Positions 1 through 7,693 of a DNA stretch of 64,000 bases are shown here, in pieces. A program made the translations under genes and the position numbers. The notes beneath the pieces were generated by a model. It searched no databases and was not told the DNA's origin. It saw only the letters and a list, made by a program, of their open reading frames with translations. Numbering within the stretch: the stretch's first letter is position 1; every line of letters starts with the position of its first letter. Source of the stretch: Thermosipho sp. (in: thermotogales) (lineage in GTDB: Bacteria; Thermotogota; Thermotogae; Thermotogales; Fervidobacteriaceae); assembly GCA_017656345.1 (NCBI GenBank), contig JACDNZ010000006.1, positions 29,121 to 93,120 of the forward strand, given 5' to 3'.

Positions 1-74
1 TCTTCCTTCAAAATCCTTCCAACGGCTGATTTTCCGGATCCCGGCAAGCCAACAATATAGAAAGGCAAAAGCAT
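1..74 (-). CDS. P-loop kinase, N-terminal fragment (shikimate kinase-like)
   Basis: Only the first 24 codons lie in the window; the gene runs off the left edge. The start ATG is followed by a hydrophobic strand and a perfect Walker A loop, GLPGSGKS, within the first 16 residues. A nucleotide-binding loop this close to the N-terminus is typical of small kinases. The following AVGRIL resembles the S-[TA]-VG-x-x-L continuation of shikimate kinases. Adenylate, cytidylate or dephospho-CoA kinases begin in a similar way, so the substrate cannot be fixed. The gene starts 6 nt after the YjbQ stop codon on the same strand, so the two are probably co-transcribed. Confidence 0.5.
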   Translation of the reverse strand, partial: MLLPFYIVGLPGSGKSAVGRILKE

Positions 75-80
75 CACCCC

Positions 81-479
81 TTAGTCCTTCAAAATTTTTA
101 TATAAACTCTTCTTCTTCTCGGACCATCAAATTCGCAGAAATATACTCCTTGCCAGGTACCGAGAAGAAGTTGCCCATTATCGATTATTAAAGTAATGCT
201 AGGTGAAACAAGTGTAGATTTGATGTGCGAATCAGAGTTGCCTTCAATATGCGTATAATCTAAATTCGAAGGAACAATTTGTGAAAGTGTTTTTTCAATG
301 TCAAATCTCACAGAAGGGTCTGCATTTTCATTAATCGTTACTGCGGCAGTTGTATGAGGGACAAAAACAACACAGACTCCAGAAATTACTCCTGATTTTT
401 TTATAAATTCTTTTATTTTCTGAGTAATGTCAATTAACTCATTGCGATGTTTAGTGCTAACTTCAAATGAAAAAAGCAT
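81..479 (-). CDS. YjbQ / UPF0047 family protein
   Basis: A 132-residue protein matching the full length of the YjbQ (UPF0047) family. Visible family marks are [11 protein letters not shown] near residue 41, an [12 protein letters not shown] block near residue 77, and [20 protein letters not shown] near the C-terminus. The family forms a trimeric beta-sandwich whose conserved His and Glu residues line a metal site. Some members show weak thiamine-phosphate-synthase activity when overproduced, but the physiological role is not settled. The ATG has a purine-rich GGGGGG segment just upstream and an extended -10 box at 504-512. It lies upstream of the truncated kinase in the same transcription unit. 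Confidence 0.88.
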   Translation of the reverse strand: MLFSFEVSTKHRNELIDITQKIKEFIKKSGVISGVCVVFVPHTTAAVTINENADPSVRFDIEKTLSQIVPSNLDYTHIEGNSDSHIKSTLVSPSITLIIDNGQLLLGTWQGVYFCEFDGPRRRRVYIKILKD

Positions 480-503
480 TCTATCCCCCCTATATCGAGT
501 CTT

Positions 504-512
504 ATTATATCA
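504..512 (-). promoter_or_regulatory. Extended -10 promoter for yjbQ
   Basis: Read on the minus strand this is TGATATAAT, a TGn extended -10 box, about 25 bases before the yjbQ start codon. The same 9-mer precedes ribF, the ABC exporter operon, the response regulator and mrp in this window. Confidence 0.6.
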
Positions 513-544
513 TAAATACTTGTTCGTATGCAAAAACATTGAAC

Positions 545-572
545 TTTACAAATTTTTGTGATAAAATATAAT
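545..572 (+). promoter_or_regulatory. Promoter of the fur/zur-znu operon
   Basis: TTTACA (545-550) and TATAAT (567-572) are separated by 16 bases. The predicted transcription start falls inside the palindrome at 571-593, a good position for repression. Confidence 0.6.
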
Positions 573-593
573 GCAAATGATTCGCATTCGCAT
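571..593 (+). promoter_or_regulatory. Palindromic Fur/Zur-type operator
   Basis: Two 9-base arms, ATGCAAATG and CATTCGCAT, flank a 5-base centre. The arms are inverted repeats with a single mismatch. The site overlaps the end of the -10 box and the predicted start site, and lies 13 bases before the regulator's own start codon. The design fits autorepression of a metal-uptake operon by the adjacent Fur-family protein. That this protein binds here is an inference from position and symmetry. Confidence 0.65.
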
Positions 594-606
594 GGAGGAA
601 AAAACA

Positions 607-975
607 ATGAATTTAACAAAATGGAGAAAAGAAATACTTAAAATAATTGAAGAAAGCAATATACCATTGACCGCGGAAGAAATTTATACTAGAAACAATT
701 TAAAACCAAATTTCTCAACAATCTATAGAGCACTCAATTTTCTTGAAAAAAATAACTTAATAAAATCCGTATCGTTTGACAATAGTCCAAAATACTATTT
801 TTCAATTAACAAACATTTTCATTTTCTATATTGCATCAAATGTGGCAGAATTGAAACATTCGACAAATGTTTCGCCAGTAAACTTGAAGATTATGTAGTT
901 AAAAATTTCAACTTTAATATTACTGACCATGTTTTTTACTTTAAAGGAATTTGTAAAAAGTGTCAGGAGGTATAA
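607..975 (+). CDS. Fur-family metal-responsive repressor (probably Zur)
   Basis: A 122-residue Fur-family regulator. The N-terminal half is a winged helix with a PNFSTIYRALNFLE recognition segment. The C-terminal half carries the HFHFLYCIKCG metal and dimerisation motif and a second CKKC pair, together forming the four-cysteine structural zinc site. The start chosen is the ATG at 607, nine bases after a GGAGG; the in-frame ATG at 571 would lie inside the operator and lacks a ribosome-binding site. The next genes encode a zinc/manganese-type ABC importer, which makes Zur the likeliest subtype. Fur, PerR or Mur cannot be excluded from sequence alone. Confidence 0.88.
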   Translation: MNLTKWRKEILKIIEESNIPLTAEEIYTRNNLKPNFSTIYRALNFLEKNNLIKSVSFDNSPKYYFSINKHFHFLYCIKCGRIETFDKCFASKLEDYVVKNFNFNITDHVFYFKGICKKCQEV

Positions 976-977
976 AT

Positions 978-1775
978 ATGAAAAAACTATTTGTAATTTT
1001 TATTTTCCTTATACTCTTTTCCGTTTCCTTTTCTTTCACTATTGTAGCAACCATAAATCCATATTATTTGCTTGTCAAAGAAATAGTTCAAAATAAAGCG
1101 GATGTTTACCTGCTGTTAAAACCAGGAATCAATCCACATGTATATTCTTTAAAAGTAAGTGATGTACAGGTATTAAATAAAGCAGATTTGATAATTGCTA
1201 ATGGATTACTAGAACCGTATCTTACTAGATTCGATAAAGTGTTTTATATCTCAAATTATATTCCTGAATTACTCATTGACTATGAAAATCCACATTTCTG
1301 GTTAGATCCCTTTTTTGTAAAATTCTACGTTTTACCTTCAGTAGTTGAGAAACTATCATCAATTGATCCATCTAACAGAAGCTTTTACGAAAATAATGCG
1401 AAAATTTTAATTAACAAATTAGATAAATTTATCTTTGAATCATTTGAAATTCTCAAAAAAGCCAATGGAAAAATACTTGTTCATCACCCAAGTTTCTATT
1501 ACTATTTCAAAGAGTTCGGTGTTGATATAATCTGGATTGAAGAGGGGCATAATACTTCGACAAGCATTAAAGAACTTTTGAATATAATAAAAACTCAGAA
1601 TATTTCGGCAATTTTTTCTGAAATACAACAATCAAAAACAGAAATTGAAATAATTTCAAAAGAGCTAAACAAAAAGTATTACATATTAGATCCACTTGGA
1701 ATTGATGCAAAAAATTTCATGGATATATATTACAAAAATCTAAATGAAATAAGAAAGGCGATACACAATGAATAA
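978..1775 (+). CDS. znuA: Metal ABC transporter, substrate-binding protein (ZnuA-like)
   Basis: A 265-residue cluster A-I metal-binding protein. An N-terminal signal peptide (residues 1 to about 18) is followed directly by the mature chain; no lipobox cysteine is seen. Candidate metal ligands are the histidines in NPHVYSL (near residue 47), NPHFWLDP (near 104) and VHHPSFYYY (near 165), plus a late Asp in LDPLG. The histidine-rich loop typical of many ZnuA proteins is absent, so zinc versus manganese is open. The ATG at 978 follows AGGAGGT; an upstream start at 960 would overlap the regulator. The gene overlaps the ATPase gene by 8 bases. Confidence 0.85.
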   Translation: MKKLFVIFIFLILFSVSFSFTIVATINPYYLLVKEIVQNKADVYLLLKPGINPHVYSLKVSDVQVLNKADLIIANGLLEPYLTRFDKVFYISNYIPELLIDYENPHFWLDPFFVKFYVLPSVVEKLSSIDPSNRSFYENNAKILINKLDKFIFESFEILKKANGKILVHHPSFYYYFKEFGVDIIWIEEGHNTSTSIKELLNIIKTQNISAIFSEIQQSKTEIEIISKELNKKYYILDPLGIDAKNFMDIYYKNLNEIRKAIHNE

Positions 1776-2484
1776 ATACTCTATAATTGTTGAAGATTTA
1801 AGTTACAAAATTGGCGAAACCGAAATTTTAAAAAAAATCAATTTTAAAATCCCTACCGGAGATTTTGTAGGGATAATCGGCCCTAACGGCGCAGGAAAAT
1901 CAACTCTTGTAAAGATTTTAATTGGTCAAATTTCAGATTACGAGGGAAAAGTTATTATAAAAGGCAAGATAGGCTATTTACCTCAATTTCAAACTATAAA
2001 TAGAGAAGTACCAATAAATGCTTATCAATTTGTTTCCATGGGGACATATCGAAACAAAAAAAACATCAGCAAAATTTCCGATTTTTTAAACGAAGTCGGA
2101 TTAAAAGGAAAAGAAAAATATTTAGTAGGAAATATGTCAGGCGGAGAACTTCAGAGACTTTCACTTGCAAGAGCTCTTATTTCTGAACCTGATATCTTAA
2201 TTTTAGATGAACCAGAAGCAGGTGTAGATCAGATGGGAAAAGCAAAGTTTTATGAACTACTTGAAAAAATTCAGAGTAATAGAAAATTAACAATATTAAT
2301 GATTTCGCATGATATTGGAATGGTTTTTGAGAAGTGTAAAACAATTATGTGTTTAAATAAAACACTCCATTGTCATGGTCCAAGTGAAAAAATTAAACCA
2401 GAGGATCTCAAACTTTTATTCCCGGACTTTGATTTATGGATCAGAGCTAAAAATCACTACGAGAGGGAACATCATTATGATTAA
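1768..2484 (+). CDS. znuC: Metal ABC transporter, ATP-binding protein (ZnuC-like)
   Basis: A 238-residue ABC ATPase energising metal import at the inner face of the membrane. Visible are Walker A GPNGAGKS near residue 37, the Q-loop in IGYLPQF, the signature MSGGELQR near 125, Walker B ILILDEPEAG near 147 and the switch histidine in MISHD. Its ends overlap the binding-protein and permease genes by 8 bases each, indicating translational coupling. The length matches ZnuC/MntB-type ATPases. Confidence 0.88.
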   Translation: MNKYSIIVEDLSYKIGETEILKKINFKIPTGDFVGIIGPNGAGKSTLVKILIGQISDYEGKVIIKGKIGYLPQFQTINREVPINAYQFVSMGTYRNKKNISKISDFLNEVGLKGKEKYLVGNMSGGELQRLSLARALISEPDILILDEPEAGVDQMGKAKFYELLEKIQSNRKLTILMISHDIGMVFEKCKTIMCLNKTLHCHGPSEKIKPEDLKLLFPDFDLWIRAKNHYEREHHYD

Positions 2485-3274
2485 AGATATTTTTCAATAC
2501 GATTTTCTAAGAATTGCATTTATTGCCAGCATCTTGTCCGGAATTGCTGCTTCAATAGTGTCACCATTAATTGTCTACAAAAAAATGGAATTCATTGGTG
2601 ATGGAACAGCTCATGCTGCATTTGCAGGCCTTGCTATAGGCTTGTTTTTTGATGTTGATTATAGATTCGTTGCAATACTCACTGCTATTATATTTTCGCT
2701 TATGATAAGTTATTTTGCAAACAAAAATAAAATACACGAAAATAGCGCTATTGGAATGCTTCTCCCTGTTTTTATGTCTATCGGAGTGATTATCCTTTCA
2801 AAAAGCACTTCTTATGTTCAAGATATTACAAGTTATCTTTTTGGCGACATATTGCTTGTTAACACTTCTGATATATGGTTTCTGCTTTTTATAATTATTA
2901 TAATGACTTCAATTTTATTTATATTAAGACATGAAATTCTCTTCTTCCTGGCAGATGAAGAAATGGCACTATTTTATGGTGTAAACACAAAATTATTAAG
3001 GACAATTTTGCTTATTCTTATTTCAACAACCGTCGTAAGTATTGTAAAAATTTCTGGAATAGTACTTCTGGGAGCACTTTTGATTATTCCTGGCCTATTT
3101 GCCAAAAGACTTTCAAAGTCTTTCTTATCAGTGTTTATATTAGCAATCATCTACAACTTGTTTGTTTCCTCCGTTGGATTTTATTTTTCTTACGTTCTTG
3201 ATATCTCTCCTGGCCCTTCCATCGTGCTTTCTTCCTTTACCTTATTCCTGATATTTAACTTCTTTAAAAAATAG
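2477..3274 (+). CDS. znuB: Metal ABC transporter, permease (ZnuB-like)
   Basis: A 265-residue integral membrane protein of the ABC-3 family with about eight hydrophobic helices. The segment KKMEFIGDGTAHAAFAGLAIG near residue 36 is the family's conserved first loop. The start at 2477 follows GAGAGGG and gives an 8-base overlap with the ATPase gene; a longer reading would begin inside that gene. It is the last gene of the fur/zur-znu operon, ending shortly before the ribF promoter. Confidence 0.87.
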   Translation: MIKDIFQYDFLRIAFIASILSGIAASIVSPLIVYKKMEFIGDGTAHAAFAGLAIGLFFDVDYRFVAILTAIIFSLMISYFANKNKIHENSAIGMLLPVFMSIGVIILSKSTSYVQDITSYLFGDILLVNTSDIWFLLFIIIIMTSILFILRHEILFFLADEEMALFYGVNTKLLRTILLILISTTVVSIVKISGIVLLGALLIIPGLFAKRLSKSFLSVFILAIIYNLFVSSVGFYFSYVLDISPGPSIVLSSFTLFLIFNFFKK

Positions 3275-3283
3275 CTCTCTCTA

Positions 3284-3292
3284 TGATATAAT
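3284..3292 (+). promoter_or_regulatory. Extended -10 promoter for ribF operon
   Basis: TGATATAAT lies only 19 bases before the ribF start codon, and GAGGTGG follows at 3299-3305. The leader is therefore just long enough to hold the ribosome-binding site. Confidence 0.6.
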
Positions 3293-3310
3293 TTTTTTGA
3301 GGTGGTATTT

Positions 3311-4180
3311 TTGCGTATTGTTACAATAGGTGTATTTGATGGTGTTCACAAAGGACACGTCAAAATACTTGAAGAATTGAAAAAAGAAGCCGAAAAACTT
3401 AATGCAGACCCTGAAATATTTACAATAATCTTTCCCATGGAATATTACAAAGGAAAATTTGACGGTCTTCTTATTACACTTGAAGAGAGAATAAACCTTC
3501 TTGAAATGTATGGTACAGTTTATACTTTGGATCTTTTAAAAATTAAAAATATCACAGCTGAAGATTTCTTTCATTTCATCCAAAAAAACACAAAAGCAAT
3601 CATTGTCGGTGATGATTTCAGATTTGGAAAAAATGCAAAAGGTGATGTGAAATATCTTGAAAAACTTTGTAAGGAAAATAACATTAAACTCAAAGTCATA
3701 AAAGACATCATGGCAAACGGAGAAAGAATCAGCAGCTCATTAATCAGAAAACTTCTAAAAGAAGGAAACATAGAAAAAGCAAATTATTTGTTGGGGAGGC
3801 CTTATTCTATTCACGGAAAAGTCTACAAGGATAAGCAGATTGGAAAAAAACTTGGTTTTCCAACAGCAAATATAAAAAGAGACAAAAATTTAATTCATCC
3901 AAAAAACGGAGTATATCTTTGTAGAGTTTACACCCCCGAATTACATTACGGCCTTATGAATATAGGAATTAGACCTACTATAGAAAAAACCAAAGTAATT
4001 AAATATGAAGTTTACATTTTTGATTTTGATGAAAACTTGTATAATAAAAATATCTATGTTGAACTTCTAGAATATTTAAGAGAGGAAATAGAATTTGAAA
4101 ACATCCAAATGTTGATTAATCAAATGAAAAAAGATGTTAAAATTGCAAAGAAACTTTTGGAGGAAAAATATGGACATTGA
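3311..4180 (+). CDS. ribF: Bifunctional riboflavin kinase / FAD synthetase
   Basis: A 289-residue RibF that makes FMN and then FAD from riboflavin and ATP. The N-terminal nucleotidyltransferase half has GVFDGVHKGH near residue 7 (the HxGH-like site), VGDDFRFGKNAKGD near 99 and RISSSLIRKLLKEG near 139. The C-terminal kinase half begins at GRPYSIHGKV and shows GKKLGFPTANI and NGVYLCRV. The start is taken as the TTG at 3311, six bases after GAGGTGG; an in-frame GTG at 3302 would overlap that site. The 3' end overlaps nth by 11 bases. Confidence 0.93.
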   Translation: MRIVTIGVFDGVHKGHVKILEELKKEAEKLNADPEIFTIIFPMEYYKGKFDGLLITLEERINLLEMYGTVYTLDLLKIKNITAEDFFHFIQKNTKAIIVGDDFRFGKNAKGDVKYLEKLCKENNIKLKVIKDIMANGERISSSLIRKLLKEGNIEKANYLLGRPYSIHGKVYKDKQIGKKLGFPTANIKRDKNLIHPKNGVYLCRVYTPELHYGLMNIGIRPTIEKTKVIKYEVYIFDFDENLYNKNIYVELLEYLREEIEFENIQMLINQMKKDVKIAKKLLEEKYGH

Positions 4181-4781
4181 AAAAGTAGCAAATTTAATAG
4201 TTAAAAAGTTTCCCAGGGATCATAAAATAAAGGATCCCTTTTATGTTTTAATAACCACTGTTCTAAGTCAGAGAAGTAAAGATGAAAATACAGAAGTAGC
4301 TGCAAAAAACCTTTTTGCCAAATTCAAAAACTCCAAAGAGCTTTCTAAAGTAAAACCAGAGGATATATATGAACTTATTAAACCGGCTGGTTTATACAGA
4401 CAAAAAGCAAAAAGAATTATTGAAATAGCAAAAACTGTTGAAGAAAAATATAAAGGAAAAGTTCCCAATACTCTCAATGAATTATTAAAATTACCCGGTG
4501 TAGGAAGAAAAACAGCCAATATAGTATTATACGTTTCTTTTAACAAAGAAGCCCTAGCAGTAGATACACACGTTCACAGAATATCAAACAGACTTGGATG
4601 GGTCAAAACAAAAACACCAGAAGAAACAGAATTTGCTCTTATGAAACTTTTACCACAAAAGTTATGGGGACCAATCAACGCTTCAATGGTTGAGTTTGGA
4701 AAAAAAGTATGTAAACCAGTTAAACCGGACTGTAAAAATTGCCCAATCTATAAGTATTGCAAATGGGAGGGTAAAAAATGA
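4170..4781 (+). CDS. nth: Endonuclease III, DNA glycosylase/AP lyase
   Basis: A 203-residue base-excision repair enzyme that removes oxidised pyrimidines and nicks AP sites. The helix-hairpin-helix LPGVGRKTANIVL carries the catalytic Lys near residue 114, and VDTHVHRISNR carries the catalytic Asp near 132. The C-terminal C-x6-C-x2-C-x5-C pattern binds the structural [4Fe-4S] cluster. The ATG at 4170 follows GGAGG and gives an 11-base overlap with ribF. The stop overlaps the next start as ATGA. Confidence 0.95.
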   Translation: MDIEKVANLIVKKFPRDHKIKDPFYVLITTVLSQRSKDENTEVAAKNLFAKFKNSKELSKVKPEDIYELIKPAGLYRQKAKRIIEIAKTVEEKYKGKVPNTLNELLKLPGVGRKTANIVLYVSFNKEALAVDTHVHRISNRLGWVKTKTPEETEFALMKLLPQKLWGPINASMVEFGKKVCKPVKPDCKNCPIYKYCKWEGKK

Positions 4782-5920
4782 TACCCCTTTTTGATTTAAA
4801 AAGACAATATAAAGAATTAAAGAAAGAAATATTAGACGCTATCGATCAAGTAATACAAAATGGAAAAGTAATTTTAGGGGCACAAGTAGAAAAGTTAGAA
4901 AGAAACATCTCAAGTTTTATAGGAGTAAAATATGGTATTGGTGTTGCAAATGGTAGCGATGCTCTAGTTATTGCTTTAAGAGCAATGGGAATAAACAAAG
5001 GAGATAAAGTTATAACTACACCGTATACGTTCTTCGCAACCGCATCATCCATTGTAAGAAATAATGCTATGCCAGTATTTGTGGATGTTGATAAAGAAAC
5101 CTACAATATTGATTTAAACCAGGTTGAAAACATTTTAAAAAAAGAAAAAATATTCGGTATAATACCTGTTCACCTTTTTGGTCAAACAGTTGATCTTGAA
5201 GGACTTTTATACCTCAAAGAAAAATATGGTATAAAAATATTAGAAGATTGTGCTCAATCTATTGGTTCGGAAGGTAAAGTAAATGGAAGTATTAGAAAAA
5301 GTGGTAGTATTGGAGATGCGGGTATACTTTCATTCTTTCCAACGAAAAATCTTGGAACATATGGTGACGGTGGAATGATCGTAACCGACGATGAACAAAT
5401 CTATGAAACAGCAAAAATGCTTCGAGTACATGGTTCTAAGAAAAAATATTTCCACGAAACAGTAGGGTATAATTCCAGGCTTGATGAAATACACGCTGCA
5501 ATTTTAAACGTGAAATTTAAATATTTAGAGACATGGACAGACAAAAGAATTAGTATTGCCAAAAAATACGCCAAATTTTTTGAAAAAGAGAAATTAAACC
5601 TAAAATATCCAAAAATTGAACAAAAATCTTTTAAATACCATGTTTTTCACCAATATGTAGTGAAATTTAAAGATAATAAAATTAGAGACAAAGTAAGAAA
5701 TCACCTAAATGATGCTGGGATTGGCACTAGTATATACTATCCAGTTCCACTTCATTTACAAAGTTGTTTTAAAAAACTAGGATATAAGGAAGGAGATTTT
5801 CCAATCTCAGAAAATCTATCAAAAACAACACTTGCGCTACCCATTTTTCCCGAATTAACTGACGAAGAAATCGAAAAAGTTGTTTTTGAAATTTCTAAAG
5901 TATTAAAGGAGGAACAATAA
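4778..5920 (+). CDS. DegT/DnrJ/EryC1-type sugar aminotransferase
   Basis: A 380-residue PLP enzyme of the family that aminates keto-sugar nucleotides for surface polysaccharides. Visible are the N-terminal PLFDLKRQY, the cofactor-binding GVANGSDALVIALRA near residue 54, EDCAQSIGS with the ring-binding Asp near 156, and SFFPTKNLGTYGDGG with the PLP lysine near 190. The C-terminal part has YYPVPLHLQ and LPIFPELTDEEIE. Its stop overlaps the next gene by one base. No other nucleotide-sugar genes are adjacent, so the substrate cannot be named. Confidence 0.88.
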   Translation: MIPLFDLKRQYKELKKEILDAIDQVIQNGKVILGAQVEKLERNISSFIGVKYGIGVANGSDALVIALRAMGINKGDKVITTPYTFFATASSIVRNNAMPVFVDVDKETYNIDLNQVENILKKEKIFGIIPVHLFGQTVDLEGLLYLKEKYGIKILEDCAQSIGSEGKVNGSIRKSGSIGDAGILSFFPTKNLGTYGDGGMIVTDDEQIYETAKMLRVHGSKKKYFHETVGYNSRLDEIHAAILNVKFKYLETWTDKRISIAKKYAKFFEKEKLNLKYPKIEQKSFKYHVFHQYVVKFKDNKIRDKVRNHLNDAGIGTSIYYPVPLHLQSCFKKLGYKEGDFPISENLSKTTLALPIFPELTDEEIEKVVFEISKVLKEEQ

Positions 5921-6120
5921 TGGACGACGGTAAAAAAACACTGGAAGAATTATTAAAAAGATATTTAAGAGTAAAAGAAACGATAAAGGAATTAAACAGA
6001 GAGAAAAAAGAATTAGAAGAAATGATTGTAGACTTTGTTGAAAATATGGACATCGACAATATGGTTGTGGAGGGTGTACTTGTTGAATTTCAAAGAAAAA
6101 CTAAAATTCAAATAAAATAA
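5920..6120 (+). CDS. Small coiled-coil protein of unknown function
   Basis: A 66-residue protein coupled to the aminotransferase by a TAATG overlap and preceded by AAAGGAGG, so it is very likely translated. Residues 5-45 are a charged, heptad-rich helix that should form a coiled coil. Residues 48-66 look like a short beta-hairpin (MVVEGVLVEFQRKTKIQIK). I recognise no family. It could be a small adaptor or oligomerisation subunit. Confidence 0.6.
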   Translation: MDDGKKTLEELLKRYLRVKETIKELNREKKELEEMIVDFVENMDIDNMVVEGVLVEFQRKTKIQIK

Positions 6121-6152
6121 GTTAGCCACATCTTAAGAGGGGAGGGGTTTGC

Positions 6153-7493
6153 GTGGATAAGCTTTTCAAACTAAAAGAAAAAGGAACAAACGCGCGTACC
6201 GAAATTATTGCTGGTATCACCACCTTTTTAACCATGGCATACATCATATTCGTCAATCCCAGCATCTTAATTAACGTAATTCCTGGTGCAACTCCTGGAA
6301 GTGATCTTTACACACAATTCTTCGGAGCATTCATGGTCGCAACTATACTTGGTGCAGCAACTGCAACTTTGATTATGGGACTATGGGCAAATTATCCATT
6401 CGCACTTGCTCCAGGTATGGGACTTAATGCATATTTTGCTTTCACAGTATGTCTCAAATTAGGAATCGACTGGAGAATAGCTCTCGCAGCTGTATTTGTA
6501 GAAGGTATCATTTTCATCCTTCTCACCCTCACAGGTGTTCGAGGATTCGTAGTAAAAGCCGTCCCATCAAGTATTAAATTAGCAACAAGTGCTGGTATTG
6601 GTTTGTTCATAGCATTTATAGGTCTTAAAAGTGCCGGTATTGTAGTATCTGATCCAGCTACATTTGTAACTCTTGGCGATCTTACTTCACCAGCAGCTCT
6701 TGTAGCAATTATTGGTTTCTTTATCATAGCTATATTGTTTGCCCTAAGAGTCCCTGGTTCAATTTTAATTGGAATTCTCCTTTCAACATTCATCGGAGCT
6801 CTTCCTGTATTTAAAGTAACCGAATTCCAAGGAATAGTTGGTAAAATTCCAGACATCTCTCCAACGTTCCTAAAACTATTTGAAAAATTCTCATGGGCAG
6901 ATCTTGCTTCTGGAACATTCTGGGTCGTCGTATTCACATTCTTCTTCGTAGACTTTTTCGACACCCTTGGTACTTTAACAGGACTTGCTGAAAGTGCAGG
7001 ATTTATGAAAAATGGTGAATTCCCAAGAGCAAACAGAGCATATATGGCAGACGCAGTTGGAACTTCCGTTGGTGCATTATTTGGTACATCAACAGTTACA
7101 ACATATATTGAAAGTAGTACAGGAATTGCAGAAGGTGGAAAGACAGGTCTTACCGCAGTTACTGTCGCAGTTCTAATGCTTCTCATGTTATTCTTCGCAC
7201 CACTTGGGTTAACCATTCCAGCTGCTGCTACAGCCCCAGCATTGATCTTTGTTGGTGCTTTGATGCTTAAAGGAATGAAATTAATAAACTGGGATGATAT
7301 TACAGAAGCTATCCCAGCATTTGTTACCATGATTGTAATGCCTCTCACATACTCCATAGCAAACGGTATTGCTTTAGGTTTAATTGTTTACCCAATAGTA
7401 AAAACATTCAGCGGAAAAGCAAAAGAAGTTCACTGGTTTAACTGGATACTCGCTATACTCTTTACACTTTATCTGATCTACTTAAGAGGATAA
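6153..7493 (+). CDS. Purine (adenine/guanine/hypoxanthine) permease, AzgA-type NCS2
   Basis: A 446-residue membrane protein with 12 or more hydrophobic segments. AzgA-type marks include residues ARTEIIAGITTFLTMAYIIF near the start, ALAPGMGLNAYFAF near residue 85, FFFVDFFDTLGTLTGLAE near 268, and FGTSTVTTYIESSTGIAEGG near 313. The family imports purine bases by proton symport. The GTG start follows GGGGAGGGG by six bases. No purine-riboswitch-like fold is visible in the 32-base leader. A strong terminator follows. Confidence 0.9.
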   Translation: MDKLFKLKEKGTNARTEIIAGITTFLTMAYIIFVNPSILINVIPGATPGSDLYTQFFGAFMVATILGAATATLIMGLWANYPFALAPGMGLNAYFAFTVCLKLGIDWRIALAAVFVEGIIFILLTLTGVRGFVVKAVPSSIKLATSAGIGLFIAFIGLKSAGIVVSDPATFVTLGDLTSPAALVAIIGFFIIAILFALRVPGSILIGILLSTFIGALPVFKVTEFQGIVGKIPDISPTFLKLFEKFSWADLASGTFWVVVFTFFFVDFFDTLGTLTGLAESAGFMKNGEFPRANRAYMADAVGTSVGALFGTSTVTTYIESSTGIAEGGKTGLTAVTVAVLMLLMLFFAPLGLTIPAAATAPALIFVGALMLKGMKLINWDDITEAIPAFVTMIVMPLTYSIANGIALGLIVYPIVKTFSGKAKEVHWFNWILAILFTLYLIYLRG

Positions 7494-7530
7494 GAAATTA
7501 ATATGTAAAGCGGGAATAAAACAAATTGAA

Positions 7531-7565
7531 AAACCTTCCTCCTGTACCGGGAGGAAGGTTTTTTA
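7531..7565 (+). terminator. Rho-independent terminator after the purine permease
   Basis: AAACCTTCCTCC pairs with GGGAGGAAGGTTT around a short loop and is followed by a T run. It ends the ribF-to-permease transcription unit. Between it and 7660 I see only AT-rich sequence. Confidence 0.85.
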
Positions 7566-7660
7566 TTTAAAAATATTTAAAAATCATATCAGACAAACAA
7601 TAGTAAACAAAAAATAAAGTTTTCATACCAATCATTCTATTTTTAAATATTATCCAATAA

Positions 7661-7688
7661 AAAGTTAAGCCCTCCATATGGAGGGCTT
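7661..7688 (-). terminator. Terminator of the O-antigen-ligase-like gene
   Basis: AAGCCCTCC and GGAGGGCTT form a stem with a 4-base loop. On the minus strand it is followed by AACTTTTT, directly after the stop codon of the gene that ends at 7694. Confidence 0.8.
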
Positions 7689-7693
7689 CTTGA

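Noticed and set aside
6392..7357. Long minus-strand open frame opposite the purine permease
   Set aside because: It mirrors the permease codons, is rich in Ile, Pro, Arg and Ala as expected for an antisense shadow, and has no ribosome-binding site or family likeness.
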